A DNA stretch of 64,000 nt from an uncultured Muribaculum sp. (GTDB lineage: Bacteria > Bacteroidota > Bacteroidia > Bacteroidales > Muribaculaceae): positions 1 through 64,000 of the forward strand of contig CAJUMZ010000004.1 in NCBI GenBank assembly GCA_910587665.1, written 5' to 3'. The first letter of the stretch is position 1, and every line of letters starts with the position of its first letter. A model generated the notes under the pieces. The model saw only the letters and a list, made by a program, of their open reading frames with translations, was not told the DNA's origin and did no database searches. The position numbers were made by a program, and so were the translations under genes. Shown piece after piece: positions 54,504 through 62,628 of the stretch.

Positions 54504-55466
54504 ATGAATGAAAAACCAGCTGTTTCTTTAATTGTGCCTGTATACAATGTGGCGCAATATCTGGGGGAGTGTGTCGAGGGCATACGCCGTCAGGATTTTC
54601 ATGACTTTGAGGTGCTGCTTGTGGATGACGGCTCGACTGATGGCTCGGAGACTGTTTGTGACGAGGTTGCCTCGGTTGATCCGCGTTTCCGTGTCCTGCA
54701 TCAGCCTAACGGCGGTACGTCGGTGGCTCGCAACACAGGTATTGCGGCTGCTGAGGGTGAATATATCGCGTTTATGGACAGTGACGATATTCTTCATCCT
54801 GCCTATCTGTCGAGATTATATGCTCTTGCTGTGGGAAGTGATGCCGATATCTCAATGGTGAAATTTGCGGAGGGGAGTTTGCCTGATTGCTCTCGGTTGT
54901 CGCTTTCGGGAAAGAAGCCTGTTGTCCTCTCTCCGTTGGAGGCATTGGAGCGCACGCTCTATCAGGATGGTCTTGACACAGGTCCCTATTGCAAGCTATA
55001 CCGTAGAAGTCTGTTTGAAAGGCATCTCTTTGTCCCCGGTTTGCTATATGAGGATTTGGATCTGATTACCAAGCTTCTTCCATTGGCCAACCGTGTAGTC
55101 GTCAGTGATGATCTGCTTTATTATTATCGTCACCGGGCCGGTAGCAATATAGGGTCTTTCTCTTTAAGGAGACTTGATGTACTTGATGTAACTCAGGACA
55201 TATGCAGGCGCATGAATGCTTTTGACCGGAGTTTGCAACGAGCGGCTCGCGACCGTCGCCTAAGTGCCGCCTTCAATATGTTTATCCTGCTTAACCGCAA
55301 CGGTTACGGCTCTACAGTAGAGAGTGATCGGTGTTGGGATATAGTCCGGGATTTGCGTGGCGGTGAGATTGTAAATCCAAGGGTGCGCCTTAAAAATAAG
55401 CTTGGTGTATTGCTTTCCTATGGCGGTCGCTGTTTCTTCGCGTTTATCTCAAGATTTGTTGGATAG
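54504..55466 (+). CDS. GT2 family glycosyltransferase
   Basis: A 320-residue GT-A fold transferase. Motifs include VSLIVPVYNVAQYLGECVEG at the N-terminus, LLVDDGSTDGSE and the DSDD metal-binding triad in IAFMDSDDILHP, then YEDLDLITK in the acceptor region. It resembles enzymes that add sugars to capsule, LPS or exopolysaccharide. The ATG at 54504 is chosen because the -7 box sits just upstream; the frame is open further 5' but without coding character. It converges on the next GT2 gene with an 18-bp overlap. Confidence 0.9.
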   Translation: MNEKPAVSLIVPVYNVAQYLGECVEGIRRQDFHDFEVLLVDDGSTDGSETVCDEVASVDPRFRVLHQPNGGTSVARNTGIAAAEGEYIAFMDSDDILHPAYLSRLYALAVGSDADISMVKFAEGSLPDCSRLSLSGKKPVVLSPLEALERTLYQDGLDTGPYCKLYRRSLFERHLFVPGLLYEDLDLITKLLPLANRVVVSDDLLYYYRHRAGSNIGSFSLRRLDVLDVTQDICRRMNAFDRSLQRAARDRRLSAAFNMFILLNRNGYGSTVESDRCWDIVRDLRGGEIVNPRVRLKNKLGVLLSYGGRCFFAFISRFVG

Positions 55467-56300
55467 GGCGTCGTCGTGGTTGATCTCTTTCTGCACTTCG
55501 CGGTTCCATGCGCGCCGTTGCGGGTCATGCCACCATCCCCATTTGTTGAAATAGCGTATCATATTGGTGCAGTGTATCCACAGGAGTTTCTTGCTGTGGT
55601 AGCTTCCTTGTCGGTGATCATGGATGATAGTGACTTTGGGATAATACATTGTGCGCCATCGCTCGTGCATGCGTCGCGTTATGTCGATGTCTTCCGGATA
55701 TAGGAAAAATCGCTCGTCAAACCCTCCTGTTTCTTCAAGGCATCTGGTGCGGAACAATATAAAGCTACCCTGATGATATGGCACGTTTAGCGGTGTCACA
55801 CTGTCGCGCGCGCTTAGCGTGTAGCGGGCGTTGCGCTTTTGAAACAGGGAAGAGGGAAGAAAACGTCGACCGAACACGTCAAGCGGTGTGGGAAGCATCC
55901 TCACTACATCCTGTCTTTTCCCATCCGGATAAATCATGTTGGGAATAACCTGTGCCACGTCAGGGTTCTCTTTAAGATATTCGGCTAACTGTGATATGAC
56001 ATCAGGACTGAATCTGACATCATGGTTCATGACAAGATGAAAATCCGACATCTCCGCGATCGCCTCTCTTATCGCTATATTATGGGCTGCTCCGAATCCT
56101 ATGTTTTTACCGTTTTGAATATACTTGATCTCGATTTTTCCGGCAGGAACCCCTGCGATTACCTCTTGCAGGCAATCCTCGGGGCTATTGTCAACAATCC
56201 AGAGCTGGCTGACACAACTTGCCCCAAGCATCTCGATGCATTCTTTCACCTCATCGACGGGTGCATTGTATGTGACTATTGAAGCCGTTACCTTTGACAT
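55449..56300 (-). CDS. GT2 family glycosyltransferase, rhamnosyltransferase-like
   Basis: A 283-residue protein. The start at 56300 gives MSKVTASIVTYNAPVDEVKE; the frame is open upstream, but the -7 box TATCTTTG on the minus strand at 56304-56311 excludes it. Family segments are ASIVTYN, LWIVDNS, GFGAAHNIAI and NHDVRF, then YPEDIDITRRM. These resemble WbbL/RfbF-type rhamnosyltransferases acting on polysaccharide precursors. Acceptor unknown. Confidence 0.88.
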   Translation of the reverse strand: MSKVTASIVTYNAPVDEVKECIEMLGASCVSQLWIVDNSPEDCLQEVIAGVPAGKIEIKYIQNGKNIGFGAAHNIAIREAIAEMSDFHLVMNHDVRFSPDVISQLAEYLKENPDVAQVIPNMIYPDGKRQDVVRMLPTPLDVFGRRFLPSSLFQKRNARYTLSARDSVTPLNVPYHQGSFILFRTRCLEETGGFDERFFLYPEDIDITRRMHERWRTMYYPKVTIIHDHRQGSYHSKKLLWIHCTNMIRYFNKWGWWHDPQRRAWNREVQKEINHDDALSNKS

Positions 56301-56303
56301 ATC

Positions 56304-56311
56304 ACAAAGAT
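56304..56311 (-). promoter_or_regulatory. -7 box of the second GT2 gene
   Basis: Minus-strand TATCTTTG directly upstream of the ATG at 56300. A 7-bp inverted repeat, GCAAAGC / GCTTTGC, lies further upstream near 56323-56350. Confidence 0.55.
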
Positions 56312-56410
56312 ACGAATAAGCGAGTGCAAAGCCAAATTTATTTGAGCTTTGCCGAGCGAAAGGATCGTTGAGAGGAAGCATCTTGGGCGCAGCCGTTGGA
56401 AGTTAAAATC

Positions 56411-56524
56411 TTCCCTATTTGTAAATAGCAACGCCGTAAATTTTCCCTATTTGTAAATAGAAGTCGTTAAAATCTTCCCTATTTGTAAATAGCAATGCCG
56501 CAAATCTTCCCTATTTGTAAATAG
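56411..56524. repeat. Four 18-bp palindromic repeats at a 32-bp period
   Basis: TTCCCTATTTGTAAATAG occurs identically at 56411-56428, 56443-56460, 56475-56492 and 56507-56524. Each contains the inverted repeat CTATTT-GT-AAATAG. The 14-base spacers are related (CAACGCCGTAAATT, AAGTCGTTAAAATC, CAATGCCGCAAATC). Period 32 is close to three DNA turns, so the sites face one side of the helix. The last copy carries the putative -33 TTTG of the downstream gene, as expected for an operator array. Confidence 0.85.
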
Positions 56525-56544
56525 AGATTTTTTTTTTACCTTTG
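56514..56544 (+). promoter_or_regulatory. Promoter of the AAA_14/DUF4143 gene, overlapping repeat 4
   Basis: TTTG (56514-56517) inside the fourth repeat, 19 bp, TACCTTTG (56537-56544). ATG at 56561. Confidence 0.7.
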
Positions 56545-56560
56545 TAAAAAATATAATCTT

Positions 56561-57838
56561 ATGGATTTCAGAAGAATACTCTCAGATCAGCGTGCGGAGC
56601 TTGATAATCTCGATTTGTCAGCTCTTGTACCACGTATTGAAGAGACTCAGATCAATCTTAAAAGCAAGCTCGCCCAAATAGTTATAGGTGTTAGGCGTAG
56701 TGGCAAATCAACTATATGCCAGAAAGTTCTTCTTGAAAGCGGCGTAAAATTTGGATATATAAATTTTGACGATGAGAATTTCATAAATCTTCGACCGGAG
56801 CAACTGAATGAATTGCTTGAAACTCTTTATAGACTTTACGGACCTCTTGAATATCTGTTTTTTGATGAGATACAGAATATTAAGGATGTATGGTCGTTGT
56901 TTGTGAATCGACTTTTACGCCAAGGCAAGCGTCTGATTATAACCGGTAGCAATGCCAATCTATTGAGTGGTGAATTGGCGACTCATCTTACCGGAAGGTA
57001 TCATCAGATTGAGAATTTCCCATTCTCATTTATGGAGTATTGCACTATGATTGGTGTTGACGTCAAGTCATATTCAACAATTGCCATAGGTTTAAGGCAG
57101 AAGGCTCTCGATGAGTATCTCATGAAAGGCGGAATGCCTGAGATCGTCTATGAACATCAGTATTCATCTTACATCAAGGGGCTTGTGGAATCAATTATCA
57201 CTAAAGATATATGCAAGCGTCACAATATACGTAATGTAGCAGGTATCCGCAAACTCGCTAACCATGTACTCGACATGGTAGGACAAGAGATACAAACCAA
57301 TGAACTTGCTAAGAAAATAAATATGACCCATCCAACAGTTGGTAACTATCTTAAATATCTGAAAGAGTCGTATCTCATCCGGGAGGTGCCTTTATTCTCT
57401 TATAAGAATCTTGATCGGCAGAAGATACGTAAATATTATGCTATTGATGTTGCTTTTATATCCAATCACGATTATGCACTCGGTTCACCCGGCTATGGTT
57501 GGCGTCTGGAAAATGTGATAGCACTTGAATTGATGCGTAGAATAAATCCTGAGTCCGACCAATTGTTCTATCTCAAAAAGAATAAAAGCTATGAGGTTGA
57601 TTTCGTGGTGGTAAAAAGTGGCAATGTTGTGGAGCTAATACAGGTGACATACGATTTTTCAAATCCGTCACAAAAGCTTTGGAATCGAGAGCTTATGGGA
57701 CTTGTCAAAGGTTCCGAGGCTGTTAATTGCGATAATCTTACTCTTGTGGTGTTGGAGGGTAAGCCCGGCGTAGAAATCATAGAAGATAAAAAAATCAAGA
57801 TAGTCAAAGCCTCGGATTGGCTGTTGAATTTGGATTGA
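56561..57838 (+). CDS. AAA_14 ATPase with C-terminal DUF4143 nuclease-like domain
   Basis: A 425-residue protein of a family that is multicopy in many Bacteroidetes and of unclear function. The ATPase part shows Walker A GVRRSGKST (43-51), Walker B YLFFDEIQN (98-106) and the sensor segment LIITGSNANLLSGELATHL (125-143). A winged-helix-like segment (LAKKINMTHPTVGNYLKYLK) precedes a DUF4143 domain with acidic residues in a PD-(D/E)xK-like order: RLENVIALEL, then YEVDFVVV and LIQVTYDF. The repeat array and promoter immediately upstream suggest self-regulation. It is AT-richer than the flanking core genes. Confidence 0.88.
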   Translation: MDFRRILSDQRAELDNLDLSALVPRIEETQINLKSKLAQIVIGVRRSGKSTICQKVLLESGVKFGYINFDDENFINLRPEQLNELLETLYRLYGPLEYLFFDEIQNIKDVWSLFVNRLLRQGKRLIITGSNANLLSGELATHLTGRYHQIENFPFSFMEYCTMIGVDVKSYSTIAIGLRQKALDEYLMKGGMPEIVYEHQYSSYIKGLVESIITKDICKRHNIRNVAGIRKLANHVLDMVGQEIQTNELAKKINMTHPTVGNYLKYLKESYLIREVPLFSYKNLDRQKIRKYYAIDVAFISNHDYALGSPGYGWRLENVIALELMRRINPESDQLFYLKKNKSYEVDFVVVKSGNVVELIQVTYDFSNPSQKLWNRELMGLVKGSEAVNCDNLTLVVLEGKPGVEIIEDKKIKIVKASDWLLNLD

Positions 57839-57860
57839 TCGAATCAATAAAATTTTGTAT

Positions 57861-57899
57861 ATGAACAGACATCTGTTGACATTACTATCCCTTTTGTGA
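57861..57899 (+). pseudogene. Decayed start of an exported protein gene
   Basis: An ATG followed by NRHLLTLLSLL and TGA gives only 12 codons, which look like the start of a signal peptide. The same frame continues as LFDDGKLKVGVMPNLNL without a start. The surrounding 57839-58073 is AT-rich and holds no intact gene. Confidence 0.35.
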
Positions 57900-58073
57900 T
57901 TATTCGATGACGGCAAATTAAAAGTCGGAGTAATGCCCAATCTCAACCTCAGTATAATCGCAGTTTTTTGTAAAATATGGGGTTATAATCGCAAAAATTT
58001 GTACCTTCTTAATCTCTTAATCGTGATTTTTTTGTATGGCAGTTAAATTCCAACTATATAGTATATAGAAGGT

Positions 58074-58268
58074 ATGGGGTTTGACATCGAGGAAGCAAAG
58101 GAAATCGTTGATTCCGGAATGTCTATGCCGAGGCGCGATGAGGACTCACACGATATTCTTGGCACATTCAAGATACTCTCCAACTGTGCCGAGATGATGC
58201 GTGTTCCCACATCTCCCGAAGAATCCTCGCAAGCCAAACTCCAAATCATCGACCGGACAATTTTATAA
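58074..58268 (+). CDS. Unrecognised 64-residue protein
   Basis: A small acidic, soluble ORF (EEAKEIVDSGMSMPRRDEDS, then ILGTFKILSNCAEMM). It has a Shine-Dalgarno-like AGAAGG just before the ATG, rare among genes in this window, and an in-frame stop 12 bp upstream. Composition is more protein-like than the surrounding sequence. It may be intact and short, or the end of a lost larger gene. Family not recognised; the remaining 58269-58376 holds only a promoter. Confidence 0.45.
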   Translation: MGFDIEEAKEIVDSGMSMPRRDEDSHDILGTFKILSNCAEMMRVPTSPEESSQAKLQIIDRTIL

Positions 58269-58321
58269 CTTGGCGCAAAATATCACATCGGTTACTCGAT
58301 TGTTATCATGGTGTTAGATAA

Positions 58322-58355
58322 ATTAGGATAAGACGACAGGTTGTTGTAACTTTGT
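58322..58355 (+). promoter_or_regulatory. Promoter segment of the radical-SAM gene (copy A)
   Basis: ATTAGGATAAGACG followed by GG-TT-TTGTAACTTTGT. The -7 box TAACTTTG is at 58347-58354. It is 30 of 34 bases identical to the mutL promoter segment at 59449-59482. Confidence 0.7.
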
Positions 58356-58376
58356 ATATTATCTATAATTACAGCT

Positions 58377-59408
58377 ATGAATGTATATAAAGTCCTGAAA
58401 CTTGTTTCCGGCAATTCGTTGCCTCCGTCGTTGAAATTGTTTGGTTTGTGGGGCATGCACATTGCCGGAAGGCGTACGTTGGGGGTATTTTTAGATCCTG
58501 TGCTTGCGTGCAACCTTAGATGCCGGATGTGCTATTTCAGTGATCCTGATAAGCGTGCTGCAATGCGTGGTCATGTTACCGAGAGGCAAATACAACAGTT
58601 TCAGAAAGCTTTGTTTCATAGGGCATTGAAACTTCAGATAGGTTGTGGGGCTGAACCAACATTATATCCCGGACTTGTCGATTTGGTGGAAATGGGTAAA
58701 AAGAGTGGCATACCATATATTTCTCTGACTACCAACGGTCAACTCATTGCTTCAGGAAAGGTTGACCTGATGAGTCTTGTGGAAGCCGGCCTTAATGAGT
58801 TGACGATATCACTGCATGGAACTGACAAGGATACCTACGAATATCTCATGCCTGGAGCCGATTTCGCACTACTTATCAAACTCATTGAAAACATAGCTCA
58901 GGTAAAAAGCAAGCACCCTGATTTCGCTTTGAGGGTTAATTTCACGGTTAACAGTATGAATGTCGATAATCTTTCCAGTGATAGATTTTGGCGACTTTGG
59001 GATAAGTGCACTCCCGATATAATTCAGTTGCGCCCTGTGCAGAATATTGGTGAATCAGATTGGAAAGATTTTGACTATACGGTGATAAAAGAAAAATATG
59101 CCGACACAATTGGTGCGATGGTTGAGCAATGCAGGCAACGGAATATCCGCTGTATAGCCCCTTCTTTTGATCAGATTGACATGGTGGACGATATTCAGGA
59201 TTCCGTGTCTTCGATCATAGAGGATTTCAGTTATTGCTATATTAGTCCCGATTCATGTTATAAAAAGGATTTTGACTCGGCGACTGACAGTTACGAAAGT
59301 TATCATAAGCGTCATCACACCTCTCGCAGGCTGCTTGCCAATGTGTTTGGTATGAGGAAGAGCCGTAATCGTAAAACGAGTAAGAAATTAAATTACAGGG
59401 TTGATTGA
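58377..59408 (+). CDS. Radical SAM protein, product unknown
   Basis: A 343-residue protein. The [4Fe-4S]-binding motif CNLRCRMC (Cys45, Cys49, Cys52) lies after FLDPVLA. Further TIM-barrel strands include LQIGCGAEPTLYP, ISLTTNGQLI and LTISLHGTD. A short C-terminal region contains a few Cys (YCYISPDSCY) but not a complete SPASM set. Substrate unknown; related Bacteroidetes proteins are annotated only as radical SAM proteins. It is preceded by a promoter nearly identical to that of mutL. Confidence 0.85.
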   Translation: MNVYKVLKLVSGNSLPPSLKLFGLWGMHIAGRRTLGVFLDPVLACNLRCRMCYFSDPDKRAAMRGHVTERQIQQFQKALFHRALKLQIGCGAEPTLYPGLVDLVEMGKKSGIPYISLTTNGQLIASGKVDLMSLVEAGLNELTISLHGTDKDTYEYLMPGADFALLIKLIENIAQVKSKHPDFALRVNFTVNSMNVDNLSSDRFWRLWDKCTPDIIQLRPVQNIGESDWKDFDYTVIKEKYADTIGAMVEQCRQRNIRCIAPSFDQIDMVDDIQDSVSSIIEDFSYCYISPDSCYKKDFDSATDSYESYHKRHHTSRRLLANVFGMRKSRNRKTSKKLNYRVD

Positions 59409-59448
59409 AGTTATCAACACCGGGGTATGGATAAGTTGTTAATAGCCG

Positions 59449-59482
59449 ATTAGGATAAGACGCGGGGTTATTGTAACTTTGT
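59449..59482 (+). promoter_or_regulatory. Promoter segment of mutL (copy B)
   Basis: Shares ATTAGGATAAGACG and TTGTAACTTTGT with 58322-58355. The -7 box TAACTTTG is at 59474-59481. Confidence 0.7.
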
Positions 59483-59503
59483 GTTGACAATAATGACATA
59501 CTT

Positions 59504-61390
59504 ATGAGCGATATAATTAGATTGTTGCCCGATTCGGTGGCAAACCAGATCGCGGCCGGTGAGGTAATACAACGCCCCGCTGCAGTGATAAAGGAGCTTG
59601 TCGAGAATGCAGTGGATGCCGGTGCTACAATCATTAAAATAATAATCAAGGACGCCGGGCGCACTTTGATTCAGGTCGTGGACAACGGATGTGGAATGTC
59701 GCCCACCGATGCCCGGCTTGCGTTTGAGCGTCATGCTACATCAAAGATAAGCGAGGCGGCAGACCTCTTCGCCCTCCACACAATGGGCTTTCGCGGGGAG
59801 GCTCTCGCTTCGATATGTGCGATCGCAAGGGTTGAGCTTCGCACCATGCGCAAGGATGACTCGATAGGCACATGTGTCATCATCGAAGGCTCTAAGGTTG
59901 AGAGCCAGGAGCCTGATGTATGTGCCCTCGGTTGCAATTTTATGATAAAAAATCTTTTCTTTAATGTGCCGGCTCGCCGGAAATTTTTGAAAAGTGACCA
60001 TGTCGAGATGAATCATATATTGCGCGAATTTGAACGCATGGCGTTGGTTAATCCCGACATAGAGTTTCAGCTTGTCCATAATGATGTGGTGCTTCACCAG
60101 CTTCTCCGCAGTTCTTTCAAACAGCGGATTGTCGATCTTTTCGGCAAGTCGATTGACAAGCAGCTTGTGCCGGTCGACACCGTGACCTCGCTTGTGAAGA
60201 TAAGCGGATTTGTGAGCCGACCGGAGAATGCGCGTAAGCGTGGCGCTCTGCAATATCTGATGGTCAATGGCCGAAACATGCGTCACCCTTATTTCCACAA
60301 GGCGATAATGCACTGTTACGAACAGTTGATACCCGCCGATGAACAGCCTTGCTATTTTATTAACTTTTCTGTAGATCCGGAGACTATCGACGTAAATATT
60401 CATCCTACGAAAAGTGAGATAAAATTTGAAAACGAGCAGCCTATATGGCAGATTCTCGTGGCGGCTGTCAAGGAGGGTCTCGGGCGCTTCAACGCCGTGC
60501 CTTCGATAGAGTTTGACCTTGACGACGCCCCTGAGATACCCGTGTTTAATCCCGATGCAGCTGCTTCCCACGGGCTTGACCTCGATGCGTCGTATAATCC
60601 TTTTGCATCTGCGCAGGCAAGGCCTGCCGGTGGGGGTGACTCGCAGTTGTCTCGACACCCGTCGGCAACCATGAATCAGGATTGGGAGAAACTATATCAG
60701 GATTTTGAGCGCAAGCGTGGTGAGGAGCTTTCCAATGTAAAGGCGAGCGCGCTTAACTCAATGACGCTTGATGACATTGAAGAGGAGAATTGTCCTGCGA
60801 TGGATCTCTCTGCAAGTTTTGAAACTACCGTGCCTGCCGTGATGCAGCTGAAAGGGCGGTACATATTGTCTCCTTCCAAGTCGGGGCTTACTGTAGTCGA
60901 CCAGTATCGCGCCCATGTGAGAATACTTTATGATCGTTATATCGACCTTGCCCGTTTGCAGGCTCTCAGCACCCAGCGGGTAATATTTCCCGAAGTACTT
61001 GAACTGTCGCCCTCTCAGTCGGTGTTTCTTGAAGGCATCGTAGACGAGCTTTCCCGTCTTGGATTTGACCTATCGTTTCTTGGCGACAACAGTTGGACTG
61101 TCAATGGGTTGCCATCGGTGCTCAATGACGTGAATCCGCGCGAGCTTATGATGTCAATGCTTGAATCGGTAATGGATACAGGGGAAGCTCTTGGTGAAAG
61201 CATGCACGAGCGCATCGCTCTCTCGATGGCGAAGGCGGCTGCGATAAAGCCCGGTCAGCAACTGACATCGGCGGAGATGGACCATATACTCAGTGACCTG
61301 TTCAAGCTTGCCACGCCCAACTATACACCCGACGGTAAACTCGTGTTGAGCACCATTACCACCGACGACATTGCACGGCTGTTTGCATAG
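59504..61390 (+). CDS. mutL: DNA mismatch repair protein MutL
   Basis: GHKL ATPase that links mismatch recognition to strand removal. The 628 residues show ELVENAVDAGA (31-41), DNGCGM (60-65), TMGFRGEALASI (93-104) and the INFSVDPETIDVNIHPTK segment (about 286-303). A linker (about 345-440) precedes the C-terminal dimerisation domain. The endonuclease signature of many non-enteric MutL proteins, DQHA-x2-E, reads DQYRAHVR here (466-473), so the nicking site looks altered. The start at 59504 follows a promoter by about 20 bp. Confidence 0.96.
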   Translation: MSDIIRLLPDSVANQIAAGEVIQRPAAVIKELVENAVDAGATIIKIIIKDAGRTLIQVVDNGCGMSPTDARLAFERHATSKISEAADLFALHTMGFRGEALASICAIARVELRTMRKDDSIGTCVIIEGSKVESQEPDVCALGCNFMIKNLFFNVPARRKFLKSDHVEMNHILREFERMALVNPDIEFQLVHNDVVLHQLLRSSFKQRIVDLFGKSIDKQLVPVDTVTSLVKISGFVSRPENARKRGALQYLMVNGRNMRHPYFHKAIMHCYEQLIPADEQPCYFINFSVDPETIDVNIHPTKSEIKFENEQPIWQILVAAVKEGLGRFNAVPSIEFDLDDAPEIPVFNPDAAASHGLDLDASYNPFASAQARPAGGGDSQLSRHPSATMNQDWEKLYQDFERKRGEELSNVKASALNSMTLDDIEEENCPAMDLSASFETTVPAVMQLKGRYILSPSKSGLTVVDQYRAHVRILYDRYIDLARLQALSTQRVIFPEVLELSPSQSVFLEGIVDELSRLGFDLSFLGDNSWTVNGLPSVLNDVNPRELMMSMLESVMDTGEALGESMHERIALSMAKAAAIKPGQQLTSAEMDHILSDLFKLATPNYTPDGKLVLSTITTDDIARLFA

Positions 61391-61405
61391 GTGGTAAACA
61401 TTTAT

Positions 61406-61413
61406 TACCTTTG
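61406..61413 (+). promoter_or_regulatory. -7 box of the PorT-like gene
   Basis: TACCTTTG about 32 bp before the ATG at 61445. Confidence 0.55.
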
Positions 61414-61444
61414 TTCCGATAAATTAATTTAGAAGAGTTACTTA

Positions 61445-62062
61445 ATGCGAAAATTAATAATATGCCTTGCCTTTGTGGCGGCAGCCTTTTCCGGTCTCAA
61501 TCTGTCGGCTCAGTTTCGTTATGGTCCCATGGTGGGATTGACTGTCACCGATCTTAAATTTAAGCAGGATCTCATCTCGGTTGACAAAAGTGTGGGATTT
61601 TCTGCCGGTGTTGCTACCGAGTTGATGTTTCCGGGCATAGGTTTTGGTGTTGACGCCGGACTTTTCTATGAGCAGCGTGGCGCGACCCTTAATCTCGGAG
61701 AGAAGGAAGTGTGGTCGTCGCAAGGATTCGGCAGGGAGCGTTCTTATCTGCATTATCTTGAGATCCCGGTTCATCTGCGGTTCAAATGGACACGCATGAA
61801 TGGTCTTGAAGATTATATCGCGCCGTTTGTTTTCGGCGGTCCCTCGTTCAGCATCCTTATGGGTCACAGCCATGTGAAGGCGTTGCAATATGCCGGTGGT
61901 GATGTCGGCATGACGGTGGGCGGAGGCTTTGAACTCTTCCGCAACTGGCAGGTGATGTGCAGCTATACCTGGGGACTCGTTTATGCTGAAAAGACCAAGC
62001 TGCTCGACGATTTCAGCGCGAAAAACCGCACCCTCAACGTGCGCGTAGTCTACCTCTTCTGA
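61445..62062 (+). CDS. PorT-like outer-membrane beta-barrel protein
   Basis: A 205-residue exported protein with a signal peptide (about 1-22, ending SAQ) and alternating strands ending in the barrel signature RVVYLF. Segments such as GLFYEQRGA and YLEIPVHLRF are typical of the PorT/outer-membrane beta-barrel family of Bacteroidetes. Function unknown. Terminator at 62089-62113. Confidence 0.82.
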   Translation: MRKLIICLAFVAAAFSGLNLSAQFRYGPMVGLTVTDLKFKQDLISVDKSVGFSAGVATELMFPGIGFGVDAGLFYEQRGATLNLGEKEVWSSQGFGRERSYLHYLEIPVHLRFKWTRMNGLEDYIAPFVFGGPSFSILMGHSHVKALQYAGGDVGMTVGGGFELFRNWQVMCSYTWGLVYAEKTKLLDDFSAKNRTLNVRVVYLF

Positions 62063-62088
62063 TCCACACTCATTATCACAATATTTCG

Positions 62089-62113
62089 GAGCCGCCTTAG
62101 CGCGGCTCTTTTT
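62089..62113 (+). terminator. Terminator after the PorT-like gene
   Basis: Stem GAGCCGC / GCGGCTC with a 6-base loop and a following run of Ts. It also lies just past the stop of the convergent HsdR_N gene. Confidence 0.88.
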
Positions 62114-62116
62114 TAT

Positions 62117-62578
62117 TTACAGACTCTCGTAGTGGGGGATGTCGGGGAGAAAGCGGTATGTGCCGGTTTCGTAGTCGATGGCGCAACAGTAATGGTTGAG
62201 ACCGTTGGACACTATGAGATAACGGGCGCGAAGCACCATGTTGTAGCGCACGATTTGGTCAAAGGTGGTTTGCGATACGGTTACTTCGGGCGATTTGTAT
62301 TCGATTATTACCACAACCTTCCCGCTGTGGTCTACCACTATGCTGTCGCAGCGTCGGCGCGTGCCGTTGAGGGTTATGCCTACTTCGTTTGCCATTAGGG
62401 TGGGGGGATACCCCTTTTCTGCGATCAGATACTCGATAAAATGTTGCCTGACCCATTCCTCAGGGGTGACAGCCACATATTTCATCCTGAGCCTGTCAAA
62501 GATTTTTACACCGTCACTGTCGCGCCGTAGCTTGTAGTCGTAATGGGGCAGATTGAGCTTCATAAATTTGTCAGACAT
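62117..62578 (-). CDS. HsdR_N-type nuclease-domain protein
   Basis: A 153-residue protein from the chosen ATG at 62578, MSDKFMKLNLPHYDYKLRRD. The remaining sequence matches the HSDR_N_2 family: EWVRQHFIEYLI, DSIVVDHSGKVVVIIEYKSP and VRYNMVLRARYLIVSNG. The D...E-x-K residues form a PD-(D/E)xK-like core. No methyltransferase, specificity or helicase gene is nearby, so it is an orphan domain and not a type I restriction system. It shares a divergent promoter with holA. Confidence 0.85.
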   Translation of the reverse strand: MSDKFMKLNLPHYDYKLRRDSDGVKIFDRLRMKYVAVTPEEWVRQHFIEYLIAEKGYPPTLMANEVGITLNGTRRRCDSIVVDHSGKVVVIIEYKSPEVTVSQTTFDQIVRYNMVLRARYLIVSNGLNHYCCAIDYETGTYRFLPDIPHYESL

Positions 62579-62598
62579 CGAAAATTTCTGTAAATTTA

Positions 62599-62612
62599 CA
62601 AAAATAAATTTG
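62599..62612. promoter_or_regulatory. Overlapping divergent -7 boxes for HsdR_N gene and holA
   Basis: Minus-strand TATTTTTG (62606-62599) and plus-strand TAAATTTG (62605-62612) overlap by two bases, so the two promoters cannot both be occupied at once. Confidence 0.6.
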
Positions 62613-62628
62613 TAATAGTTACTTAACA

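Noticed and set aside
56411..56524. CRISPR array
   Set aside because: Repeats are only 18 bp with 14-bp spacers that resemble each other, no cas genes are near, and the last repeat merges with a promoter.
62117..62578. Type I restriction system
   Set aside because: Only an HsdR_N-like domain is present; no hsdM, hsdS or helicase region nearby.
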